Assembly: GCA_003615045.1 (NCBI GenBank)
Contig: ML014176.1
Coordinates: forward strand, 30,603 to 94,602
From: Caulochytrium protostelioides
Taxonomy: Eukaryota; Chytridiomycota; Caulochytriomycetes; Caulochytriales; Caulochytriaceae
DNA length: 64,000 nucleotides
Reading direction: 5' to 3'
The notes beneath the pieces are model-generated. The model was not told the origin of the DNA and did not search any database. It saw only the letters and a list, made by a program, of their open reading frames with translations. The position numbers and the translations under genes are program-made. How positions within the stretch are numbered: position 1 is the first letter of the stretch; each line of letters opens with the position of its first letter. Positions 20,935-30,928 of the stretch are shown piece after piece.

Positions 20935-23344
20935 ATGCGTCCGCTCGATGACCTGCAGGCCCTGACGGGCCTGCTCGCGACGATCGCCGACCAGACCCAC
21001 CAGCTGAGCAGGCAGTGCGACGTCGCCGAGCCCGCAGCGGAGTCTGCGGCGTCCACCGACGCCGCGCCGTCGCGCCGTCCCGTCGCCGTTGTTACGGCGC
21101 CCGATCGGCTCGCCAAGGCCGAGCCTGCCGAGCCGATGCTGTCGCCGGTGGTCGCGGCCATGCAGACGGGCCGCGTGATGGCCGTCGTCAAGATGTCGTC
21201 GTCGTCGTCAGCAGCCGCAGCCGCAGCAGCCACGGCATCGACGGCGCCGATGGCCGCGCCCACGGCGGCGTCCGTGACGGCTGCTCGTGCGGTCCCGGCG
21301 TCCGCGGATGCGCCGCCCCCGACGGAGGCGCCCGAACGGCCAACGCCGCCGCCACACCGCGAGACCGACAACGAGAAAGAGAACGAGAACGAAAACGAGA
21401 ACGAGGCGCCGCCTGATGCTGACGCCGTCGAAGCCGCCGGGCAACACGCGCAAGCCATGTCGCGCGAGCTTGCTGTGAAGCTCCGCGACATCCAGGCGTT
21501 CTGGCAGGACCACTCGCTGGCCAGTCTCTCGCACCCCGACCTCACGGCGGCCACGGCGGCCTCGACAACCGCCGTTGAGGCATCGGCGCCGCCCCCCCGT
21601 CGTGGCGATGCCGACCCCGCCAGCAGCCCCGCCGAACCCGAGGCCGCCGAGCACGACACTGCCGACCATGGCGCCGGCTCGATGGTCTTTGTCGCGCCGA
21701 CGATGCTTATGACGCCGCCGAGCGAGACGCTTGAAGCCGCCGCCGCGTGGTGCCTCCACGACGCGCAGCCGCTGCGCGACAGCGAGCTCGCGCGCCGCGC
21801 CATGCGGCAGACGCGGCTGCTCGAGTGGGAGGTCGGCGGCCTCCGCGCCGAGCGCGCGCTCCTCCAGCGCCGCGTCGCCGCCGCCCACGGCCGCGCCCGC
21901 GAGCACGCGCAGGCGCGCCGCGACAGCGACGCCCACGCCGCCGCGCTCGCCGCGCGCCTCGTCGAGACGGACGCCGCGCTCGCCGACCAGACCGACGCCG
22001 CTGCCGCGCTACGGGCCGAGCTGGCCGCCGCCGCCCGCGCCGCCGCGGCCGCCACGGAGGCCGACCGCGCGGCCCACGCCGCGGCGCTCGCAGCGCTTGA
22101 GCAGCAGCTGCAGCAGCGCGACGCGGCGCTGCGTGACGCGGCGGCCGAGCACGCCGCGGTGCTGGCGAACGCCCAGCGCGACCACGACGCGGCCGTCGCC
22201 GACGCCGCGCGGCGCGCCGATGCCGCGGCGCGCGGCCACGCGCAGGCCATGGACGCCGAGCGCCGCGCCGCCGCCGACGCCGCCGCCGCGCACCGCGACG
22301 AGGTCGCGCGGCTCACGGCGCGCTGCGAGCGCCAGACGAGCCTCGTCGCACGCTTGGAGGGCGAGGTCGCGCAGGGCCAGGCGGAGGCGGCGCAACTGCA
22401 TGCCGAGGCCGCGCGGTACCGCGACGAGACGGCGCGGCTGCGCGACGAGATGCAGGCGGCGCGGCGGGAAGCGGCGCAGTCGGCGCAGGCCGCCGCCGAC
22501 GCCGTCGCGCAGGCCGCCGCCTCGCGGCCGCCGCCCGCAGGCCCGGACGTCGGCGAGATGGCGGCGCTGCAGGCGGACGTTGCGGAGCTCCTGCGGGAGC
22601 GCGAGGACGTGTGGGCGCCGCAGCGCGCGCGGCTCCAGCGCCAGGTGCAGGAGCTCCAGCTTGAGCGCGACACGCAGCGCAAGCGCTTCAGCGAGGAACT
22701 GCGTGTGATGGAGGACGAGATGCTCGCCATGTCGGCGGACTTGCGTGTGCTCGAGAAGGAACGCGACGGCCTCAAGCGCAAGCTGCTCGGGCTGACCGGG
22801 CGCCCAGGGCCCGCCGCCGGCATGGCAGTCTCGCCTGCGGCGGCCGCCGCATGGGCGGCGCCTGCCGCCGAGCCCCGCGAAGCCGCCGCCGCGCCGGCGC
22901 AGTCGCGCTCGCCCATGAAGGGCCGACGCTCGGCGGCGTCCGCGGCCGCTTCGGCTCAGAAGCCGCGCCACCGCGCCCTCGACGCGACGGCGGCGGCCGG
23001 GCGCGATAGGGAGAGCGCCCGTGCCGCGTCGCCGCGTGCGGAACGCCGCGCCCACCACAAGTCAGCGCGCGCGTCGACGCTCACGGTGCGGCTGGATGGC
23101 CCTGAGACGTCGGCCGAAGCTGACGCTGAGGCCGAGGCCGAGGCGGACGGCCGCGAATCCGTAGCGCTGACGGTGCCAGCGCGCGGAACCTCCCGTGGCG
23201 GCCGTGCCGCCCGCGGCGCTGTGGCGTCCTATGCTGAGTCGCCCGTTTCCTCCGGCCGTGCCGAGCGTCCGAAACGCCGACCGACGGCCGCCGATGCCGA
23301 AGCCGACGAAACGACGTCTGCGGCCGACGGCGACGACCGCACCA

Positions 23345-23378
<34 letters not shown>

Positions 23379-24084
23379 AGCGGCGGCGGCGGCGCGGCCG
23401 ACGCGCAAACGTCGGCGTCGCCAGCCCAGCGCGAGCGCCGACTCGTCCGCCGCGCCCCTCACCCTGTCGGGATCGCAGGACGCCGCGCCTCGGACGCCGC
23501 TCGTCCGCCGCGCGAACCGCGCCGCGTCCAAGCAAGCGGCCGCCGCCGCGGCCGCCGCGGCCGGTAGTCCTCCCAGTGCCGAGAGCGACACCGCTGCGCA
23601 AGAGACCACGCGCGCCGCAGCACCGGCACCGGCGCCGGCGCCTCGTGCCGCCGGTGCCGGCAAGACGAGCCGCGCCCGCGCCGCCGCGGCCTCGACCGCC
23701 GCGCCCGCGCCCGCGCCCGCGCCGGCCGTGCTGCAGCTTCCGCGCCTCGCGTCCGGCACGAGCTCCCACTCGGGCTCGGGAGCAGCGGCCGCCGGGCCGA
23801 CGGCGTCGGCGATGCCGACCCTCGGGCTGACGGCAAAGCTGATGGATGCGGCGGCGGGCGGCAAGACGCGGTCGCTGGCGACGGCGCGGCCCTCGATGGC
23901 GATGCCGGTGCTGGCGGCGCCGGCGCGCGCGCCGAGTTTCGGTCGCTCATTTGCGTTCGGCAAAGGCGGCAAGTCGGGCGCCGCGCCCGGCCGCGGCGGC
24001 GGCAAAGCGCTCGACCCCGCCGCACTCGATGCCTTGATCAGCAATATCGGAAAGGGCGCCGGCGTGCAAGTCCCAGCCGCGTAA
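20935..24084 (+). CDS. large Ala/Arg-rich coiled-coil protein, unknown function
   Basis: 1049 residues from the first ATG (20935); the only earlier in-frame start is GTG. It opens with a short helix (MRPLDDLQALTGLLATIADQ), then a disordered region with an acidic Asn/Glu run near residues 145-160. Residues about 268-622 form a long Ala/Arg/Glu coiled coil with heptad-like spacing, closing with ELRVMEDEMLAMSADLRVLEKERDGLKRKLL, its least biased and likely most constrained part. The C-terminal 400 residues are disordered with basic clusters (PKRRPT, RKRRRRQ), an acidic Asp/Gly run and a Gly/Lys-rich tail (FGRSFAFGKGGKSG). The layout resembles structural scaffold or spindle/kinetochore-associated coiled-coil proteins, but I recognise no family. 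It converges on beta-adaptin. Confidence 0.7.
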
Positions 24085-24332
24085 CGACGACGGATATACC
24101 CCTGAAGATGCGTCGTCGCTGTGACGAGCATGTCACAATGTCGACGGCGACGCGTTTTTTTTTTTTCTTGTAGAGAGCCTCATACCCCCCATCTCCGATC
24201 ATTCCTCGGTTGACTCCACCCGTCATCGTGACGTCTTGAGAGAAAAAAAATTACATTGTGTTGTAAAAACAAAGAAGCAAACAAAGCGCAGGTCGACAGG
24301 CACGTCACAAGGGTTGGAGGCATGGCACCATG

Positions 24333-26999
24333 CTACAACGGCCGCGCGGCTTGCAGCGACGCCATGATCGCGTCGGGCAAGTAGACGGCAAAGTAGTACG
24401 TGCCGAGCTGATTTTTGACCGCGACCTGAAGCATGTTGGGCGGCGCCATGGGGCCCTTGCCGCCGTGGGTGCCCATCAGCAGCGTCGCGGGCACGGTGCC
24501 GTTCGCAGGCACCTGCGTCACCGCAAGCGGCGCGACGGGCGCCAGCCCGAAGGGGTTCACGTTGAACTGGATCGCCAGTTCCGTCATCAGTGTCGGCGTC
24601 GTGTTGGTGAACGTCAGGTGCAGCGCGACCGGCTGCGCGGGCGAGGGCCCTGCGACCACTCCGACGGCGATCTGGAGGCCGTTGGCCCGTGCGGCTTCCA
24701 GCACGACCGTCGGAGGCGCCGCCGCCGCCGCCGCGCCGCCGGCCACCGTCGCGAGCGGCGGCGACGTGCGGGTTTCCGTGAGGCCGCCGAGCCCGCTGAG
24801 GCCTGCCAGGGCTTGGCTGCTGGTGACCTTGGCGGTGGGCGGCGTGCCGCCGCTGCCCATCAGGTCGTCCATCCCGAGAAGGTCGTCGAGTGGAGAGCGC
24901 GCCCGCGCGGCGGCAGCGGCGGCCGTCGCCGTCGTCGCAGTCGTCGGAGTCGCGCCGCCAAGACCGCCGAGACCGCCGAGGCCCATCCCGCCCGTGAGGA
25001 TGTCGAGGTCCGCCTTGCCACTCGTGGCCGGGATCGTCGTCTGTGGCGTGGCCGCCGTCGAGGACGCCGGCATATCGAAGTCGAGGTCCAGCAGATTCTC
25101 AATGTTGGCGCCGGTGACTTTGGCGGTTTCCTTGATGACGGCGACGCGGTCGGTGTCGTCCATGTCAATGAGCGGGTTAGCCCGGCCGTCTTCGGCCTCG
25201 GCGTCCCGCAAGCCCAGGGGTGCGGCGGCGGAGCGGCGCTGCGTGCCCTGCTGGCCGAGTTGCGCCGCGGGCTTGTAGTAGATGCTAGCGAGCGAGCCCA
25301 GGTGGCACATCAACTCGTCGAGCAGTGTTTCGGGGACGGCACGCGTCTCGACCGCCATGGGCGGTTTCTCGGCCGACACGACGGCCTGCGCCACCTCGAC
25401 GTTGCTCGAGAGCAGCCGCCAGTAGATGAACGCACGGTCGCGGATATCGGGGTTTTCCGAGACGCTCGTCGCGGTCGACAGCATCTCCTGGACGAGGTGG
25501 CTGCTCGTTTGTGGCGAGAACAGGAACAGCCGCACGACGGCGGTCAGCAGCTGGACCTGGACGGTGGCGGGCTCCTCGCGGAAGTTCTCGGCATACCCCG
25601 AGAGGATCGCGAGCGCGTCGGGCACGAGCGCCACGTGCTCCCCGACGATCCAGATCAGCGCCGCCTTGGCGTACGCGTCGTCCAGCACCTCGTGGAATGG
25701 CGTGATGGTCGGGATGACGGAGTTGAAGCGCCCCGGATATTGCCGCAGGATGTCCTGGAAGACGAGCATCGCGGCCTGGATGACATGCGGCGTCTTCGTC
25801 TGGGTCATGGTCACGACCGTCTCGACGCAGCGCTCGGCCGTTTCGGGAATCTGGAGCGCACACCGGCCCACGGCCGCAACCGCCTTCTGCGAGAAATCGA
25901 TGTCGACCTCGTTCGCATACTCAATCAGTTCCGACAGTACCTGGTCCACGTTGTCGGCATCGACGAGGCGCAGCATCATCGTCAGCTTCTCGAGCTTGAC
26001 GTAGGGCGGGTCGTTGTACTTGGTGAAGAAGATGCGGATCTCACCCTTCAGCAGATGCGGCGAGCGCTGCAGGATCAGAGACATGTTGCGCAGCGCCACG
26101 TACTGGATCTCGGGCTCGGACGCGAGCAGCGTGATGAGCGGCGGTGCCATCTTCTTGTCCACGGTTCGGTGCAGCTCGTCGTTGTTCAGGTGCGGCTGGT
26201 ACAGCAGCAGCACCTTGATGGCTGCCAGGACCACCGACGCGTTCGCGTGCTGGATGCGCGGCAGCACGCGCTCGGTCATGTCGCACGCCTCGCGGCTATC
26301 CTGCGGCGTGTAGTTGGCGAGCGAGGACAGGATGCAGACCTGGCCCCACTCAGTGCACTCGTTCAGCGCCGCGAGCAGCTTCGTGAGGATCTGCCCATCC
26401 GCGGGCGCGGCGCCGCTGTTGCTCTCGCGGATTTCGTCGAGCGCGGCCACCGCGTTGGCGATGACCATCGGGTTCTTGTCGGAGACGAGGTCCTGCAGGA
26501 TCTCGATGAGACCGTTGTCGATCGCGGCCTGCGGGTTCAGGTCGTAGATCTTGGCCACGCAGAGCGCGGCGACCTTGCGGACGTATGGGTCGTCGTCGCG
26601 CAGTCCTTTCTTGAGGGGCTCGATGACATAGTCGAGGATCTTCTCGGCGCGCAGGCAGCCCATCGTGCGGATCGCGAGCGCGCGGATCAGCGGATTCGGG
26701 TCGTCGGTATCCTTGACGAACGTGTTCACCACGAGAATCACGAGCTCCGGCTGCGTCTTGGCATAGTTGATCAGGTACAAGTAGACGAGCTTCTTCAGCT
26801 CCAAGTCGTCCGTCTGCATGTTCTTGACGACGTCGGCAAACAACGACGACACGTCTTTGCCAATCGTCATATTGGCAATCACACGCTTCACGGTCTCCTT
26901 GCGCTTCTCGCGGTACTCCGAGTTGAGATCGGCCTTCAGCTCAAAGTTCTCGCCCTTCTTGTTGGTCGCGAAGAACCGCGGCGCGAGTGACGACGCCAT
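24333..26999 (-). CDS. APL2: beta-adaptin (AP-1/AP-2 large subunit) with shortened ear
   Basis: 888 residues, single exon. The trunk (about 1-590) starts with a stretch (FFATNKKGENFELKADLNSE, then KRKETVKRVIANMTIGKDVS) typical of beta1/beta2 adaptins and keeps the alpha-solenoid throughout. The hinge holds a clathrin box near residue 634 (LLDLDF, fitting L-hydrophobic-x-hydrophobic-acidic) and a DDLLGMDDLMG acidic motif. The ear starts near 765 and contains the beta-sandwich subdomain through MLQVAVKNQLGTYYF, but the protein stops about 20 residues later, so the usual roughly 105-residue platform subdomain is missing. Beta-adaptins join AP complexes at the trans-Golgi/endosome (AP-1) or plasma membrane (AP-2) and bind clathrin. 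AP-1 versus AP-2 cannot be decided, since one beta may serve both. Confidence 0.93.
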   Translation of the reverse strand: MASSLAPRFFATNKKGENFELKADLNSEYREKRKETVKRVIANMTIGKDVSSLFADVVKNMQTDDLELKKLVYLYLINYAKTQPELVILVVNTFVKDTDDPNPLIRALAIRTMGCLRAEKILDYVIEPLKKGLRDDDPYVRKVAALCVAKIYDLNPQAAIDNGLIEILQDLVSDKNPMVIANAVAALDEIRESNSGAAPADGQILTKLLAALNECTEWGQVCILSSLANYTPQDSREACDMTERVLPRIQHANASVVLAAIKVLLLYQPHLNNDELHRTVDKKMAPPLITLLASEPEIQYVALRNMSLILQRSPHLLKGEIRIFFTKYNDPPYVKLEKLTMMLRLVDADNVDQVLSELIEYANEVDIDFSQKAVAAVGRCALQIPETAERCVETVVTMTQTKTPHVIQAAMLVFQDILRQYPGRFNSVIPTITPFHEVLDDAYAKAALIWIVGEHVALVPDALAILSGYAENFREEPATVQVQLLTAVVRLFLFSPQTSSHLVQEMLSTATSVSENPDIRDRAFIYWRLLSSNVEVAQAVVSAEKPPMAVETRAVPETLLDELMCHLGSLASIYYKPAAQLGQQGTQRRSAAAPLGLRDAEAEDGRANPLIDMDDTDRVAVIKETAKVTGANIENLLDLDFDMPASSTAATPQTTIPATSGKADLDILTGGMGLGGLGGLGGATPTTATTATAAAAAARARSPLDDLLGMDDLMGSGGTPPTAKVTSSQALAGLSGLGGLTETRTSPPLATVAGGAAAAAAPPTVVLEAARANGLQIAVGVVAGPSPAQPVALHLTFTNTTPTLMTELAIQFNVNPFGLAPVAPLAVTQVPANGTVPATLLMGTHGGKGPMAPPNMLQVAVKNQLGTYYFAVYLPDAIMASLQAARPL

Positions 27000-27208
27000 C
27001 GTGGGCAGCGGGCGACGGCGCGGCGCGTGGCGAGGGGCGAGGAGCGGGGGGTAACAGCGTCAGAGAGGGCTCCTCGGCGGGACAGGAACGGCGAGCGAGT
27101 TCTCGAGAAAGAACGCGCACGGGCAGCCGTCACCAAACTAGAGAGACCTGGCCACGTGCTCAGATCAGGGACCCGCACAGGACGAGTTCAGGGACCGAGC
27201 AGGAACCG

Positions 27209-27238
27209 CTCAGGGATGGCTCAGGGATGGCTCAGGGA
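27209..27238. repeat. 11-bp tandem repeat (CTCAGGGATGG), 2.7 copies
   Basis: Two full copies and a partial third, about 210 bases upstream of the beta-adaptin start. Probably a simple duplication. Confidence 0.8.
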
Positions 27239-30200
27239 ACCGGGGCGCCTCGTCGTCACGTGCTGCCACTCTGGGGATCTTTGGGGATCTTCGATCAGTT
27301 GGCCGGATCACATCGACGCGGTGGTCGTCGGGCGAGCGGAGTCGCCGCCGCGTCACTCTGCGCCGTCCGGGCATGCCGCGCGTCCGCCTCGCCTCCGAAG
27401 CGACGAACAAAGCCCCTCTTCCCTCGCCGCGGCGTCCAGAAGACGGCGGCCGTGCCACGTGCGCCGCCTGCATCGAGTTCGAGACCGGCGCGTGCCGAGG
27501 CGGCCCGATGCCGCGCGGCGCATGGCATCCCGTCGGGCGGCCGCCCGTATGCTTTGGCCCACGCGTCCTTTCGTGGCGCCGCGGCGTCGCAGGCCGCCGT
27601 CGTGGTGTGGCGGGCAGCTGGCTGCAACGCTGGGGTTCGGCCGCCACGGTCCCCCGCGGCCTGCCTTCTGGGGCTGCCGATCCCGCGGGCGACGTGGACC
27701 ACGGCGAATGGAGCGAACTGGCCGGCCGGTTGAGGCGAACCCGAAGACAAGGGCGGCCCTGGGATACTCGACGATCGCGATGAGTTCCGGCCATGAAGGT
27801 ATCCGCCACGTGACCGAGGACAGCTAAAACACCAGTTGGATATTTGTTGCTCGGAGGATGTCGATCCCTGGACGGCTGGAATGTCATATGAGGACATGAA
27901 AGTGCCGTACCCAAGGCCCCGGTGAGCAAGGCAGAGACATCGTTAGCCTGTATTTTATTATACTTGCCGAAATGTGCTTATAGAGAGAGGCCTAAAGTGG
28001 GGAACCCTTGTGCAGAGCAGAGAGTGGGCAGCGACTCCTTGTCCAAAAGTTTCAACAAGAAAGGCAGCCCATACCCTCTGGATCACGATGCATGCATAGA
28101 GGCGAGACAGATGGTACGCTTGTCATCGATCATCCTGTACCATGTCATGCATGCATGGATGCGGCCACTCGCAAGGGATGGCAGGCCTCGCGTCCAAGAC
28201 AGGCCGTGCCGCGCTCGTCGCGAGCAGCATCAGCATTGGCATCCACCTGCGGATGGCTTGCACGGCGCGCATGGAGCGCGATGGGCGTCATGCCCCTCAA
28301 AGCCGCCCAGCGCGTGTGCACATGACAGGTGGTGTCAATGGGCCACGCGGTTCTGTTCAACGCCTCATTCGCAAGATGTTCTCAGGCTGACCAGGGCTGG
28401 AACAGGCGAGAAACTCGACGAGAGCCCCGGCAGAACCATCATCGGGACGAGGAAGGGAGCCGCTTTTGGGTTTATCCGCGGAGGCAGGCGAGGCGAGGCG
28501 AGGCTGAGCGCGTCTCGAACTCCGACCATACACGGCAATGTCCGTGATGCCTTTCTCTGGTCTTTTGCTTTGTGTGCGAAAGTGCGAAACGTGCGCTTCA
28601 CCACCTCGTGACCCATGATCCAGGGGGCACCTCGGCTGGGGTCGATCGTGAATCACTTGCGCATCGCACCGGCCCATGCCGGCATTCTCAGGGGATCACA
28701 CCCTTCCACTGTCTTGGATGACCCGGTTTGACCGGTGCTGGGTCTGACGTCTCCCCAGGCGTTCTTCTGTCACAGTACTCCTCTATGCTGAGGCGATTCC
28801 CCATTCACACATGTGCCAAGGCTGCCGGGACCCTATGAGATTCGGCGGGCAACGAGGGGCACGCCCGCGTCGACCCCCATGCGTGACCGGCGAGGGGCAG
28901 CATCAGGCGCCTCTGTGATACATCCTCCGGCCAGACGGCGACATCCGCATGGGCATGCGTGGCATCGCTTCGTATCGCGGTGCATCGAACCACGGCCACG
29001 GCCACGATGACCGCCACGACGGCCGGAACAAGCCTGCTAAGCCGGCCCCATGCACCACGCGATCGGATCTCCGCTTGACATGGCGCATCAAAACGCAAAC
29101 GAACCCAGCAAAAGCGACGCCACGAGCGTGTGTCGATCGCCGCGCGCTCACGCAGCGACCAAAGCCCGATGGGTCTGACGGGCGGGAGTGCCGTGTCCTT
29201 GGGCGTCCTTAGGCGTCTCTTGCCGCGGGATGGCAGCAAAGGAGGCGCGTCCCCACAGGCTGCTCACGCCCCACGGTGGGTCGAGGTGGGTCGGCGTTTC
29301 AGTGGAACGGCGCTGACGATGCACCACGGGCCCGCACCCGCGCCCGCGCCAATGCCAGCGAGCCAACGGCGATCGGCGGGCTAGATCGGCACTTCACGGC
29401 CCGCGAGCCAGCGTCAGTGCTTGAGAGATCGCGACAGGCCGGTGCGCCGGCCGAAAGCACCATCGCCGCCGCGCCACAGAGGGGGTCTGATGCGCGTCAA
29501 CGGGGGATGCCGGTCGCTCTGACTGCTGCACGACGCCGAAAGTGATTCCATAGCGGCCCGAGGCGACGAAGCATGGCGGCAGCGGCGGATGCCCGACGCG
29601 ATGGCGCCGACAGCCATGTCCGACGCTCGGATGGTGAGAATGGAGCGACGCCGTCGGTCGGACACCGACAGGTGTCGCTTGGTTCGGTCCAGCGCATGGG
29701 CATGGACATGGACACCGCAGGCCATGTCAAGGTTTCAGTATGACACCCAAAGCCCACCATGCGAATCGAGACCGGAGTCGGTCGACGTGACGCGCGCACG
29801 CGCCCCCGTGTGCTCACGCAGTCCATAGGGAGAGAGCGACATTGGGAAAGTGTTGCCGGCGACATGTGAATGCGGGATGCATGGTACATGAGAATGCGCA
29901 AGATCTGCCGCAAATTACATAAAAGGCCGAGGTTGGCCGGAGTGAGCGAGAGAATCGACGCCCGCACGGCGCTCCGAGGGGCGACGGAACAACAAAGCGG
30001 GTGGACGCGTCGCCGAGGACGGTGGCAGATCATGGCTTCTTGCCAGCTCAGGGCGCATGGGTGATGCGTCATTGGCCTCTGCTGCGCCGCTCTTTCTAGC
30101 CACGCGTCTCTCGTCGCGACGTTGTCTAGTGCTTTGTGGGCTTTTTCCTTCTTGCTGGCCGGCCGGAGGCGCGTAGGAACCATCGCTATCCTTCGCTGCG

Positions 30201-30858
30201 GCATCGTGCCGATCACGAGCGCTCGTTTCATGTGGACCGCTGCCGCCCCTGCCACCGCCCCTGCCACCATCGCCGCCGCCGCCGCCGCCGTTGCCGTTGC
30301 CGTTGCCGCCGCTGCCCCTTCGCGGTGAGACCCACAACAAGGATCGTCGTCACACTGATATACGCACTGACACACCACTTCGTGGCCTTCGGCCCCTGCG
30401 GTTGGCCCCTTGACCCGCTGCGAACCTGATCGAGGCCCGTTGTCTTCCTTCACACCGCGGTCGGTTACGCGGAGAAGGATTCCCGTCAAAGACGGTGTGC
30501 ATGGGCGAGGGTGGCGCGCGCGCTGCCGCCGGCACATGTCTGGCTCGGCCTTCTGCTTCGAAGGACCGGATCGGCGTGACCCGCATCCTGTTCAGCATCG
30601 GCATCGACATCAGCATCCGCATCAGAGGCGGGGTGACGCCGCCGATCGATAGCACGGTCGCTGACGTATGAACGGCCGTCGATGGTGACGCGTTCCATGC
30701 GAAATTCTTCCAGCGTTGGGCCGGTTCTCTCCTTCATGGCTGCACGGGCATTTCGTGAGCTCAGCCATACGCGTCGCCTTCCCGTCACGGCGCAGCTTCG
30801 TTCACGAGACCGCCCGGCAACGGTACGGCCCTCGGCTTCCGCCTCCTCCCTCTGACCC

Positions 30859-30864
30859 CACGTG
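30859..30864. promoter_or_regulatory. CACGTG E-box upstream of the bHLH gene
   Basis: A palindromic class-B E-box lies 64 bases before the ATG of a gene whose product has class-B E-box-reading residues, so autoregulation is conceivable. CACGTG also occurs elsewhere in the window (for example near 1801, 6767 and 27152), so chance is a real alternative. Confidence 0.3.
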
Positions 30865-30928
30865 TGCGGAGCTGGCTGGTTGAGTCGGCGACATCCCGCC
30901 GCCACGCTCCACGGACGCTTTCACCGCC

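Larger units (their letters stand above)
27000..30928. other. 3.9-kb gene-free interval upstream of the beta-adaptin and bHLH genes
   Basis: The longest gap in the window, between divergent starts. Frames of up to 346 codons exist (for example minus 29497-30537) but lack any domain and look compositional. It contains an 11-bp repeat at 27209-27238, a GCGAG run at 28488-28503, and a GCC/GTT-rich tract at 30240-30320. I searched by eye for tRNA A and B boxes and found none that could be supported. A multi-exon gene with short exons cannot be ruled out. Confidence 0.45.

Noticed and set aside
24155..24168. T-run that could be a Pol III terminator
   Set aside because: No Pol III gene upstream; it lies just after the coiled-coil gene stop and is better explained as 3' flank.
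24330..26990. 886-codon plus-strand open frame
   Set aside because: It is the exact antisense of beta-adaptin, and its His/Arg/Asp-rich composition mirrors the GC-rich codon use of the real gene. No domain.
27470..27495. GTTCGAGAC resembling a tRNA B box
   Set aside because: No matching A box, acceptor stem or anticodon arm at the right spacing.
29497..30537. 346-codon minus frame in the large gap
   Set aside because: Starts in low-complexity Ala and has no recognisable motif; kept only as a note in the gap entry.
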